From DATHYU01 sp033722675 (GTDB lineage Bacteria; Actinomycetota; Acidimicrobiia; Spongiisociales; UBA11373), in contig JAWVYO010000005.1 in NCBI GenBank assembly GCA_033722675.1, forward strand, positions 1 through 49,287: a stretch of 49,287 nucleotides of DNA. Direction: 5' to 3'. The first letter of the stretch is position 1. Each line of letters starts with the position of its first letter. The notes under the pieces were generated by a model. It was not told the DNA's origin. It saw only the letters and a list, made by a program, of their open reading frames with translations, and ran no database searches. Both the position numbers and the translations under genes were made by a program. Of this stretch, positions 42,501 to 49,287 are shown piece after piece.

Positions 42501-44279
42501 GGTCATCTCCTCGAGCCGGGTGGGCACCTCCTCGACCACGGCGAGGCCGAGATCCTCGAGGGCGGGGAGGAGGTCGCTGAGCGGGCGCTTCCCGTCGTCG
42601 CGGTAGAGGGCGATCCGGGTCAGGCGGTCGTGGCCGCCGGCCTGCTCGTTCTGGATCCCCACGACGAACCGGCGATCGCCGCTCTCGAGCTCCGAGAGCC
42701 GCAGGACGTCGCCGGCGGCGATCGTGAGCGACGTCGAGGAGCGGTAGTACTCCGGCAGGTGCGGCGTCCACCGCTCTGCCACGGTCCGGGCGTCGCCGCG
42801 GGGCATCACGCCGGTGAGGACCTCGACGAGCTGTTCGGTCCACGACCGGGCCATGTCCCGGACCTCGGCCTCGAGCGATGCATAGTCCACCTCCGGGACC
42901 GCCCCCTCCACCCAGACCGTGAAGTGGATCTGGGCGCTCTCGGCCTCGCCCAGATTGAGGTGGTAGTCGACCGACCGGCCGCCGAAGCGCTCCATCACGA
43001 GGTCCTGGAGCCGGCGGCGGAGCCCGGCCGTGAAATGGTCGCGAGGCATCGTGATGAGCACCGACACGTTCCGTTCCAGCAGGTCCCGGCGGACGAACAC
43101 GCGGACCTGCTCGCGCTCCTGCACGGCGAGCATCCCCGCCAGGGTCTGGTGCAGCTCGGCCGTGTCGGCGGCGAGCAGGTCGTGTTTCGAGAACCCTTCG
43201 AAGAGCGCCACGAGCGCCTTGTGGTCGTGGGTCCCCTCGATGAGGTCCTCCGCTTCCACGATCTCGTCGAGCTTGCGCCGGAGGATGGGCGTCCGGGCGG
43301 CGGGCTCCATGTAGGCCTTCGAGGTGAACAGCCCGAGGAGTCGGGCCTCCCCCGCCGTCGTGCCGTCCGCTCCGAGGATCCTGACGCCGACGTAGTCCAT
43401 CTTGGCCGCCCGGTGGACCGGGGAGACCGCGTTGGTCTTCGTGATCGTCAGCACCTCACCGGATCGGTACCGCTCGGCGACCTCGTCGGGGAGGTCGGCC
43501 AGGGGCACCGGGTCGACCATCGACGAGCGGCGGACGTCGCGCAGCAGCCCCAGGCCCGAGTCGGGGACGGCCTGGACGGCGGGCCCGTCGTCACCCGCGG
43601 CGACCCGGTACTCCCGGTAGCCGAGGAAGACGAAGTTGTCGTCCGCGAGCCAGCGGAGGAAGGCGATGCCCTCGTCGACGACCGCTTCGGAGGAGTGGGG
43701 TCTCGCCTCGTCGAGCAGCTCGGCCATCCGTCGTGTCGCCTGGCGGAGGGCCTGGAAGTCCGCCACCACCTCGGCCACGGCCTCCAGGACCTCGCGCACC
43801 GTCTGTTCGATGCCCGGGAGGTCGGCGTCGAAGGCGCGGCGATCGAGCTGATAGTGCTGGACGGACTCGCGAAGGACGGCATCCCGGGGATGGGAGACCG
43901 CCACGAGCGAGCCCTCCTCTCGCTCGACGCCGACGACGGGATGGAGGACGCCGCGGACGTTCAGCCCGTAGGCCTCGAGCTCGTTGGTGACCGAGTCGAG
44001 GAGGAAGGGGCTGTCGGCCTGGTTGACCTCCACCACGGTGCCCGGTGCGTCGTACCCGTGCTCGTCGGGGTCGGGGTTGAAGGCCCGAACGGCTGCGGGC
44101 GCCTTCCGCTCCGCGACGAAGGCGAACAGCGACCGCGTGCGCGCCGCCAGCTCGTCGGGGTCGGTGGCGAAGCCCGGAGGGATCCGTCGGAGGAGGATTC
44201 GGGCGAAGGCGACGAGGCGGGGATCGTCGTCCGCCTCGAGCCGTTCGGTCACGTGCTCGAGCAGGGATGCATCGGCCAC
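39555..44279 (-). CDS. gdh: NAD-specific glutamate dehydrogenase, large (180-kDa) type
   Basis: 1574 residues from the GTG at 44279. The N-terminal half carries regulatory ACT-like segments, and the catalytic part includes GAKGGFVLLHPPEDP, DKGTASFSDLANGIAADRGFW and GDMSGDVFGNGMLLSDRI, the hallmarks of this family. It oxidises glutamate to 2-oxoglutarate and ammonium with NAD, a catabolic direction fitting growth on amines and amino acids. A TAGCGT box ends 7 nt before GTG 44279, which sets the start over GTGs at 44288 and 44306. The histidine kinase gene lies upstream on the same strand. A 6.4-kb antisense open frame covers it but is a composition artefact. Confidence 0.93.
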   Translation of the reverse strand: MADASLLEHVTERLEADDDPRLVAFARILLRRIPPGFATDPDELAARTRSLFAFVAERKAPAAVRAFNPDPDEHGYDAPGTVVEVNQADSPFLLDSVTNELEAYGLNVRGVLHPVVGVEREEGSLVAVSHPRDAVLRESVQHYQLDRRAFDADLPGIEQTVREVLEAVAEVVADFQALRQATRRMAELLDEARPHSSEAVVDEGIAFLRWLADDNFVFLGYREYRVAAGDDGPAVQAVPDSGLGLLRDVRRSSMVDPVPLADLPDEVAERYRSGEVLTITKTNAVSPVHRAAKMDYVGVRILGADGTTAGEARLLGLFTSKAYMEPAARTPILRRKLDEIVEAEDLIEGTHDHKALVALFEGFSKHDLLAADTAELHQTLAGMLAVQEREQVRVFVRRDLLERNVSVLITMPRDHFTAGLRRRLQDLVMERFGGRSVDYHLNLGEAESAQIHFTVWVEGAVPEVDYASLEAEVRDMARSWTEQLVEVLTGVMPRGDARTVAERWTPHLPEYYRSSTSLTIAAGDVLRLSELESGDRRFVVGIQNEQAGGHDRLTRIALYRDDGKRPLSDLLPALEDLGLAVVEEVPTRLEEMTDHVIHDFGVLDATGSPLDPARFGLVAQALTEVWGGGAATDDLDRLVVAAGLRRSQVDVLRAYRTYWRRVAPVFTVGYVNDTLVDHADVAADLVRLFEARFDPDRRDEDAADALATDLGARLDAIPSIEQDRILRSFLRLIEATLRTNAFVPRRNALAFKFRSAAVPDAPSPHPMAEIFVIGRDVEGIHLRGGMVARGGLRWSTRREDYRTEVLGLMKAQMTKNAVIVPTGAKGGFVLLHPPEDPALLREAVASGYRTFVDGLLDLTDDRRAGRVVHPEGVVVRDGPDPYLVVAADKGTASFSDLANGIAADRGFWLGDAFASGGSGGYDHKALGITARGAWESLRQHFLELGLDPSTDPFTVVGIGDMSGDVFGNGMLLSDRIRLVAAFDHRHVFLDPDPDPSASHAERARLFALPRSSWADYDPGLLSAGGGVHDRSSKRIDLSPQVRALLDTDRDAATPDEVISMILRAPVDVIWNGGIGTYVKASAETDAEAGDRVNDPVRVDGRDVAARVVIEGGNLGLTQAGRVEFALSGGRVNTDFIDNSGGVDCSDREVNLKILLDLAIADGTIDGEERRRVVADAADDVVSRILAANAAQARVLAREERVAPLRMASYEELMDLLEEAGLLDRAIEGLPGSEAMVERGREGRGLTRPELAVLLAYAKRWLRAALVASPLSESTELMGDVARYFPAAVVERFGDLLDRHPLRRELAATIAANSVVDDQGIVFVSRMSVRTGASPAAVVSAYRIARDVADAGTRRAELEAIGDLDLWARASGRLYDTVSALSRWYVRHAPDASVAERVAVDRPGFEALERALVADPGLWRERDRSLRDRLVEAGAPEELADHQAVLPLLASAPDLVEVAAGHGVEPTDVLPVFLEAGRVFALDRLGTLAASAPIRSSWDRWALWATEEDLLALRRRATERVVEAAGVGAGAIDRFLAASPATMARIEAFLKRLDASDPDVAAVTVAVRQVGAAIG

Positions 44280-44286
44280 GCCCTGC

Positions 44287-44292
44287 ACGCTA
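44287..44292 (-). promoter_or_regulatory. Putative -10 box (TAGCGT) of the glutamate dehydrogenase gene
   Basis: TAGCGT on the minus strand ends 7 nt before GTG 44279, giving a leaderless start and an alternative to read-through from the kinase gene. Confidence 0.45.
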
Positions 44293-44327
44293 CCCGTCCC
44301 GGCCACCGCGCCGCCACGATCCGACGA

Positions 44328-45296
44328 TCAGTCGACCGCGATCGGAAGCGACAGCTCGAAGGTCGTGGTGCCGCGCCTGCGCCGGTACGTCAGGTCGCCG
44401 CCCATGAGCTGGGCGAGCTCGCGCGAGATCGCCAGCCCCAGGCCCAGGCCGCCGGGAGCGGAGTCGGTGGCATCCACGCGGTGGTAGGGATCGAAGATGG
44501 AGGCGGCTTCCGTCTCGGGAACGCCAGGGCCTCCGTCGCTCACGGCGACGTACGCCCTGCCGTCGCGGGTCCCGACGTCGATCCCCATCGGGGCCGAGCC
44601 GTATCGGGCGGCATTCGTGAGCAGGTTCCGGACGATCTGGCGAACCCGGGCCGGATCGCCCAGGGCACGGGCCTCCTCGCCGGTCATCTCCACCGCTGCG
44701 GCGCGCTCGGGCTCCCAGGCCTCGAGCACCTGGGTCGCCTGCGCCCGCAGGCTCACCGGCACCTCGGCGACCCGGAGCGAATCGGCTTCGACGCGGGCGC
44801 GTGTGAGCAGGTCCTCGACGATGTAGGCGAGATCCCACCCCTGGGAGACGATGTCGTCGACGAGCCCCGCGCGGGCCATGGGGTCCACGTCCTCGGCGCG
44901 CAGGAGCTCCGCATACCCGAGGATGCCGGTGAGGGGCGTCCGGAGCTCGTGGGAGACCGAGCTGATCAACCGGTCACGCGCGCTGATCTCGTCCTCGGCG
45001 AGTCGCAGACGCTCGACCGTCGCCTCGTACCGCTCGATGATCGAGAGCGACTCGCGCCATCGCCGCCACGCGAACACGCCGAACGCCGCCCCCACACACA
45101 GCGAGACGAGGGTCACCTCGTCGATGGCCCACTGCTCGTTGTCGTCGCTCCACGCCGAGATCGCCGCGGGCACGTCCAGTCCGACGATCACGACGACCGC
45201 GACCCACACGAACGTCACCACGAGGGCGAGGTCGCGGACGGCGGCCGACGTCGGCATGCGCGTGGCGTTCGGCCGGCCGTGGGCCTGGGTGCTCAT
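44328..45296 (-). CDS. Membrane sensor histidine kinase, orphan
   Basis: 322 residues. Two hydrophobic helices (about 22-44 and 60-78) flank a very short, acidic external loop (AWSDDNEQWAIDE), then a coiled segment leads to the phosphoacceptor histidine H116 in SSVSHELRTPLTGILGY. The N box (LLTNAARYG), and glycine boxes (DGGPGVPE, GGLGLGLAISRELA) form a complete HATPase. No response regulator gene is next to it, so its partner is elsewhere. The ATG 45296 lacks a strong ribosome site; a later ATG (45257) is an alternative. It lies upstream of glutamate dehydrogenase on the same strand. Confidence 0.88.
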   Translation of the reverse strand: MSTQAHGRPNATRMPTSAAVRDLALVVTFVWVAVVVIVGLDVPAAISAWSDDNEQWAIDEVTLVSLCVGAAFGVFAWRRWRESLSIIERYEATVERLRLAEDEISARDRLISSVSHELRTPLTGILGYAELLRAEDVDPMARAGLVDDIVSQGWDLAYIVEDLLTRARVEADSLRVAEVPVSLRAQATQVLEAWEPERAAAVEMTGEEARALGDPARVRQIVRNLLTNAARYGSAPMGIDVGTRDGRAYVAVSDGGPGVPETEAASIFDPYHRVDATDSAPGGLGLGLAISRELAQLMGGDLTYRRRRGTTTFELSLPIAVD

Positions 45297-45377
45297 GGGA
45301 GTCGATCGGTGCGTTCGGCAGGCGGCTTGAGCGTCCAATGGGCCTCGTCGAAACCCCGACAGCACGGCGCATCGGCC

Positions 45378-45383
45378 TATCCT
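45378..45383 (+). promoter_or_regulatory. Putative -10 box (TATCCT) for the glycoside hydrolase-like gene
   Basis: TATCCT lies 53 nt before the chosen GTG, in the gap divergent from the histidine kinase; a GGAG ribosome site lies close to the GTG. Confidence 0.35.
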
Positions 45384-45436
45384 GGGGCCCGGCGACCCGG
45401 GACCGGTCGCCCTTCCCGTCCGTTTGCTGGAGTGGC

Positions 45437-47008
45437 GTGCTCACACGCAAGGATGCGCTCAGTTCGATCAACGGTCCCGGAGGCCGGGGCCGGGGCCGCC
45501 GCGCCCGGCGCGGAGGTCCCCGCTACGGCGTCCGCCGCTTCGTCGCCTTCGTCGCGGTGCTGGTCGTCGGGGTCGGGCTCGGTCTCGGCGCCGTCGCCCT
45601 GTTCGGGTCCCTCGGGTCGGATCCCGTGGAGCTGCGCGTCATCGGCGTGGACGGGCCGATCCCGGGGGCCACGATCACCGGTCCCGCCGGCGCGTCGGTC
45701 CGCACGGTCGAGAACGGCTCGGCCGGGCTCGACTTCTCGGCCCCGGCCATGCTCGAGGTGACCGCCCCCGGCTACGAGGCGGCCGTGTTCGACGTCCAGG
45801 CGATCCCGAATCCCGGCCCGCTGTTCCTCCAGCTGAACCCGGTCGTCCTGCAGGGCCGGGTCGTCGACCCCGCCGGCCAGGGGATCGAGGGCGCCCTCGT
45901 CGACCTCGGCGACCGCGACACCGTCACGGACGAGCTCGGTTCGTTCGAGATCGTCGCCGCCGTCCCGGGAACGGTCGAGGCCTCCAAACCCGCCTGGTCA
46001 CCCACCGAGGTGGCGTGGTCGGGCGAGGCGCGCCGCCTCGAGATCGAGATCGAGCCGGTGACGGTGCGGGGGCTCTACGTGACGCACCAGGTCGCCGGAG
46101 ACCCGGCCGCTTTCGCCGAGCTGCTCGACATGGCGGCGTCGTCGAGCGTCAACTCGCTCGTCTTCGACACCAAGCTCGAGAGTGGCGAGGTCCTGTACGA
46201 CACGTCCGTCGAAGAGGCGGAGCTGGTCGGGGCGGCCCGCGCCACCTACGACCCCCGCGAGGCCATCGCCGCGGCGCGCGAGCACGGGCTCTACACGATC
46301 ACCCGGATCGTCACCTTCCAGGACCCCTTCCGGTCCGAGGTCCGCACCGAGCACGCCATCCAGAACGAGGAGACCGGCGACATCTGGCGAAACACGAAGG
46401 GGCTCGGCTGGATGGACCCCACCGATCGCGGGGCGTGGACGTATCCGATCGCCCTGGCGAAGGAGGCGTGTGAGATCGGCTTCGACGAAGTGCAGTTCGA
46501 CTACGTCCGCTTCCCCACCGACGGCGACGTCTCGATCACCGAGTACGACGCCAGTCCCATCGACAGCACGGTCCGCATCGACACGATCACCGAGTTCCTC
46601 TCCACGGCGCGCTCGGAACTGAACGCCATGGGCTGCGCGGTGTCGGCCGACATCTTCGGCATCGTGATGTCCGTCAGCGACGACCAGGGCCTCGGTCAGT
46701 TGCCCGAATCCCTCAGCTACGCCGTCGACGCGGTGAGCCCGATGATCTATCCGAGCCACTACGGCCCCGGGTGGCTGGGCTTCGACAATCCCAACGACTT
46801 CCCCGCCGAGGTGGTGGGCCAGGCGATCGAGGCCGGGATGCCGAAGCTGGAGGGAGGCGCCGTCCTCCGACCCTGGCTGCAGGCTTTCTCCTGGAGCGAC
46901 GAGGAGATCCTCGAGTCGATCGGCGCCGCCGAGGAGAACGGCCTCGGGTGGATGCTGTGGCACTCGAGGAGCGAGTTCTCCCAGGGCGCGCTCCCCGACG
47001 ACTCCTGA
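45437..47008 (+). CDS. Membrane-anchored putative glycoside hydrolase (DUF4015 type)
   Basis: 523 residues. A basic N-terminus and one helix (about 35-57, FVAFVAVLVVGVGLGLGAVALF) anchor it with the rest outside the membrane. Residues about 65-210 are two beta-sandwich (carboxypeptidase-regulatory/Ig-like) repeats (TVRTVENG-type and VVDPAGQGIEGALVDLGDRDTVTDELG). From about 215 on the barrel starts with VRGLYVTHQVAGDP, with FDEVQFDYVRFPTDG carrying the likely catalytic acid and YPSHYGPGWLGFDNPN further on. It may act on an extracellular or cell-wall polysaccharide; substrate unknown. Start GTG 45437 follows GGAG. Confidence 0.82.
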   Translation: MLTRKDALSSINGPGGRGRGRRARRGGPRYGVRRFVAFVAVLVVGVGLGLGAVALFGSLGSDPVELRVIGVDGPIPGATITGPAGASVRTVENGSAGLDFSAPAMLEVTAPGYEAAVFDVQAIPNPGPLFLQLNPVVLQGRVVDPAGQGIEGALVDLGDRDTVTDELGSFEIVAAVPGTVEASKPAWSPTEVAWSGEARRLEIEIEPVTVRGLYVTHQVAGDPAAFAELLDMAASSSVNSLVFDTKLESGEVLYDTSVEEAELVGAARATYDPREAIAAAREHGLYTITRIVTFQDPFRSEVRTEHAIQNEETGDIWRNTKGLGWMDPTDRGAWTYPIALAKEACEIGFDEVQFDYVRFPTDGDVSITEYDASPIDSTVRIDTITEFLSTARSELNAMGCAVSADIFGIVMSVSDDQGLGQLPESLSYAVDAVSPMIYPSHYGPGWLGFDNPNDFPAEVVGQAIEAGMPKLEGGAVLRPWLQAFSWSDEEILESIGAAEENGLGWMLWHSRSEFSQGALPDDS

Positions 47009-47014
47009 CCCGGG

Positions 47015-47922
47015 TCAGGCCCCCGTCGCCTCGATGAAATCGAGGGCCTCCTCGACCACGAACGGCCAGAGGTCGCGGAGGGGGTCGCCCCTCGATGACG
47101 GCAACTCGACGGTGGACCCCACTCCCTCGGGCATCACGCCCAGCATGCGGATCGCCCAGCGGGTGCTGCGTCCCGCCTCCACGGAGACGAAGAGCATCGG
47201 CGTCGTCGCCTCGGGGAGGACCTCCATGACGTCGAGCCCGAGGTACTGCGGACGGACGAACAGCCCGATCAGTCCCGCCGGGTCGATGGTCCCCGCGGCG
47301 ACGTCGGCCACGGCCGCCGTCCCGCTCACCCCCCATGCGATCACGAACGTCTCCTCGACCCCGGTGTCGAGCAGCGCGGCGTGCATCGCGGCGACGTCGC
47401 CCTCCAGCGGCTCGTGGTCGCGCTCGCCGGGCGACGCCCCGTGGCCGCGCAGGTCCACCATGAGCACCGTGTAGCCGGCCCGGGCGAAGGCGGCGCCGAC
47501 GGGGGTGATCTCCTCGACGCTCGTCGGACCGCCGCCGCCGGTCTCGAAGGGGTGCACGAGCAGGATGCCGACGGGGCCGCCCTCGAACAGGCGGCCCGAC
47601 AGCGTCGGGCCGCCGGGGACCGGGACCTCGACCGGGACCGACGGGGGCGGGTCGGCGGTGAGGTCGGGGGGCCCTGGGGAGCCGTGGACGTCGTCGTGGG
47701 ATCGGGGTCGGCCTCGTCCACCGGCGTGGCGCCCTCCGTCGTCAGGGTCGGGGTCGCCGCGGGGGGTACGGCGTCGTCGCGGGCCGTGAGCCACCACCCT
47801 CCGCCCACCAGCACGATCACCCCCGCCGCGAGGGCGATCACCCATCCCGGCGTGCGGCGGGGCGGGGGCAGGTCGAGGGGCTGCAGGAGCTCCTCGAGAT
47901 CGAGTTCACGACGGTCGGACAC
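47015..47922 (-). pseudogene. Membrane-anchored alpha/beta hydrolase, frameshifted in a C6 tract
   Basis: The gene reads in two frames. From GTG 47922 the first frame encodes a soluble start, a membrane helix (PGWVIALAAGVIVLVGGGWWL, read in part) and a Thr/Pro-rich linker; the second frame, to 47015, encodes an alpha/beta hydrolase with VGILLVHPFETGGGG, DLRGHGASPGERDHEPLEGD and the nucleophile in AWGVSGTAA. The frames meet at a run of six C on the minus strand (47666-47671). One additional C would join them in one frame, giving TAPQGPPDLTADPP. It is either a real mutation, a sequencing error or a -1 slip site. A TACACT box ends 9 nt before the GTG, 39 nt after the anti-sigma gene. Confidence 0.7.
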
Positions 47923-47960
47923 GGCCGCCGCAGTGTATGGAGCCTCACATCAGCGCGGTG

Positions 47961-48593
47961 TCAAGTGCCCGGCTCGCCCGTCGCCAGCTCGGAGCCGGTG
48001 CCATCGGCGACCACCACCGCACGTACCTCCCCGGTGGGGATCGACGACGCTCCGGCGACGATGGCGACGCCGGCAGGGGTGGGGCCCCAGATCGCAGCCT
48101 GCTCGCGCATCCCGCCCGGCCCGACCACCCACAGCACGTACCGGTCGCGCTGCGGAAGGCCCTCGAGCTCGATCGACAGCGCGGTGCCCCACGCCCGCTC
48201 GTGGAGGGTGACGGCCCCGATCACCGGGCCCGACGCCACCGGTGCCACTCGATCCGGCTCCGGCGCCGGCGCCGGACGGACGAGCACGGCGAGGAGGACG
48301 ACGGCGGCAGCCGCCGCGATCGTGGCCACCCACCGCCACCTCCGGCGGCTACGCACCAGCCGGCCGTGCTCGCCGGTGACCCGTTCCGCCGCGTGCTCCG
48401 GGACGGAGGCGGGGAGTTCGACGGGGGCGACCGACTCTGCGTTCGTCAGGAGTGCCGGGATGGGCGCGAAGCCGGCCACCTCGGCACGGCAGGCGGCGCA
48501 CCCTCCGAGATGGTCCTCGAAGCGACGCCGTTCGTCACCGGGGAGCGCCCCGAACACGTAGGCGCCCGCCAGGACGGTGTACTCGTCCGTCAT
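47961..48593 (-). CDS. Anti-sigma factor with zinc finger, RskA-like
   Basis: 210 residues. The ZAS motif is complete: AYVFGALPGDERRRFEDHLGGCAACRAEV, with the H-x3-C-x2-C cluster. One membrane helix follows (about 88-106, WVATIAAAAAVVLLAVLV), and an extracellular RskA-type domain of about 100 residues completes the protein. It should hold the adjacent sigma factor inactive at the membrane until a signal releases it. It overlaps the sigma gene by four bases (ATGA), a standard sign of a cognate pair. Confidence 0.92.
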   Translation of the reverse strand: MTDEYTVLAGAYVFGALPGDERRRFEDHLGGCAACRAEVAGFAPIPALLTNAESVAPVELPASVPEHAAERVTGEHGRLVRSRRRWRWVATIAAAAAVVLLAVLVRPAPAPEPDRVAPVASGPVIGAVTLHERAWGTALSIELEGLPQRDRYVLWVVGPGGMREQAAIWGPTPAGVAIVAGASSIPTGEVRAVVVADGTGSELATGEPGT

Positions 48594-49123
48594 CGAATCA
48601 CCCCTCGCTCCTCCAGCGCCGATCGCAGCGCCCGCACGCCGTAGTACAACCGGGACTTCACCGTGCCTTCGGGCACGTCGAGCAGCCGGGAGATCTCCCG
48701 CACCGAGCGGCCCCGGAAGTGCGCCTGGGCGATCACCTCTCGATGGGCCTCGGTCAGGGCGTCGAGGGCCTCGCGGACCACCGTGGCCTCTGCGATCCGC
48801 TCGTCGTCGGACGGCACGGGCTGGTCGAGATCCCGGTCACGGACCACCCGAAGGTGGCGTCGTTGCTTGCGATAGAGGTCGACGGCCGTCGTCCGGGCGA
48901 TGCCGAAGACCCATGATCGTTCCGTGCCGCGTGCGGGGTCGTACTGGGCGTGGTGCCGCCAGGCCCGCACCATCGTCTCGGCGACGAGTTCCTCGGCGTC
49001 CCGTCGGTCTGCGAAGCGGCCCAGGGCCCATCCGAACACGGCATCACCGTGGTCGGCGCACAGACGCCGCACGAACCGGTCGGCTCGTGCGGCGTCTCGA
49101 TCCCGGGCGGTGGTCTCGGTCAT
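48590..49123 (-). CDS. ECF-type RNA polymerase sigma factor, SigK-like
   Basis: 177 residues. Region 2 covers about 20-85 (DAEELVAETMVRAWRHHAQYDPARGTERSWVFGIART) and region 4 about 120-170 (HREVIAQAHFRGRSVREISRLLDVPEGTVKSRLYYGVRALRSAL, the DNA-binding helix-turn-helix). GAGGAGG lies 2-4 nt before the ATG, inside the gap after the upstream gene. It forms a pair with the anti-sigma gene behind it. Its target promoters are not obvious from this window. Confidence 0.93.
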   Translation of the reverse strand: MTETTARDRDAARADRFVRRLCADHGDAVFGWALGRFADRRDAEELVAETMVRAWRHHAQYDPARGTERSWVFGIARTTAVDLYRKQRRHLRVVRDRDLDQPVPSDDERIAEATVVREALDALTEAHREVIAQAHFRGRSVREISRLLDVPEGTVKSRLYYGVRALRSALEERGVIR

Positions 49124-49130
49124 GGCCTCC

Positions 49131-49287
49131 TCAACCGACGACGGTGACCTCGGCGCCCACCACGGCGACCTCGCCGTCGGCCGTCATCGCCGGGCCGTCC
49201 ACCGTGGTCTCGGGCGGGAAGAACTCGTACTCACCATTGCCGTTCGCATCGATGTGCGCCATCGGGAACAACAGATCCGTCTCCGTC
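49131..49287 (-). CDS. C-terminal end of an exported-type protein (DUF7282-like), truncated by the window
   Basis: The last 51 codons of a gene whose start lies beyond the right edge. The protein end, LLFPMAHIDANGNGEYEF followed by a short DGPAMTADGEVAVVG tail, resembles the DUF7282-like repeat of secreted proteins (an H-x-D-x-N-G-x-G-x-Y-E-F pattern). Its TGA at 49131 is 7 nt before the sigma factor ATG and the ribosome site of the sigma gene lies in between, so it is probably the first gene of a three-gene operon with the sigma pair and a likely target or signal partner. Confidence 0.6.
   Translation of the reverse strand, partial: TETDLLFPMAHIDANGNGEYEFFPPETTVDGPAMTADGEVAVVGAEVTVVG

Noticed and set aside
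44280..44306. Longer N-termini for glutamate dehydrogenase from GTG 44288 or 44306.
   Set aside because: The TAGCGT box would then overlap coding sequence; GTG 44279 has the correct leaderless spacing.
39294..45761. A 2155-codon open frame on the plus strand over the glutamate dehydrogenase gene.
   Set aside because: Its composition (long Arg/Gly/Asp/Val-rich runs) and full antisense position show it is a high-GC shadow of a well-recognised gene.

Overview
The window is about 49 kb of very GC-rich DNA with short intergenic gaps and many GTG starts. It looks like a chromosomal segment of a high-GC Actinomycetota, most likely of the Acidimicrobiia type; this is inference from gene content and style, not from a marker gene. 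Supporting signs are an F420-type (Ddn-like) reductase, a 180-kDa-type NAD-glutamate dehydrogenase, a SigK/RskA-like sigma/anti-sigma pair and many TAnnnT boxes placed 6-9 nt before start codons, which suggests leaderless transcription. I found no rRNA, tRNA, CRISPR array, insertion sequence or phage gene.

Layout. 1-1,519: a tandem hairpin repeat, an EamA permease and a universal stress protein. 1,672-6,333: a glycine betaine/proline-type ABC importer (ATPase, an oversized permease, a binding lipoprotein). 6,427-9,931: an IclR regulator with a tandem operator, an unknown protein, an MttB/betaine-type methyltransferase homologue and a carboxymuconolactone-decarboxylase-like protein. 9,942-14,918: a quinone-oxidoreductase-like protein, an aldehyde dehydrogenase and a dimethylglycine/sarcosine dehydrogenase. 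14,937-16,087: a SAM-II/SAM-V-like riboswitch, a terminator and a betaine/homocysteine S-methyltransferase-type gene. 16,088-18,208 (minus): formate-tetrahydrofolate ligase and a VOC protein. 18,357-20,959: an FAD amine oxidase and an MFS transporter. 20,928-26,556: a second IclR regulator diverging from a heterotetrameric sarcosine oxidase operon (soxBDAG). 26,559-30,882: a VOC protein, a small hydrophobic protein, a sulfotransferase, glnK-amtB and a nitrilase-family amidase. 30,879-33,960: two fold-type II PLP enzymes coupled to the amidase, and an unknown protein. 33,912-39,544: MocA-like and XdhC-like molybdenum-enzyme accessory genes, pirin, a YgjV-type/acyltransferase-like fusion, an aminotransferase, a DUF4395 protein and a Ddn-like reductase. 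39,555-45,296 (minus): NAD-glutamate dehydrogenase and an orphan histidine kinase. 45,437-49,287: a DUF4015-type glycoside hydrolase, a frameshifted alpha/beta hydrolase, an anti-sigma/ECF sigma pair and the 3' end of a further gene.

Taken together, 1.6-26.6 kb reads as a coherent island for uptake and stepwise demethylation of glycine betaine and related N-methyl osmolytes: import (ProVWX), first methyl removal (MttB-like and/or the homocysteine methyltransferase), dimethylglycine to sarcosine (DMGDH-like), sarcosine to glycine (SoxBDAG), and C1 handling on tetrahydrofolate (Fhs). Ammonium transport (AmtB/GlnK) and NAD-GDH fit disposal or recycling of the nitrogen. Two different IclR regulators, a shared 35-bp bipartite element in front of both fhs and soxB, and a SAM riboswitch suggest layered control. 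The main surprises are that shared element, the riboswitch upstream of a betaine/homocysteine methyltransferase, the permease with a long membrane extension, the back-to-back leaderless promoters between mocA-like and xdhC-like genes, and a single-base frameshift in a C6 tract.
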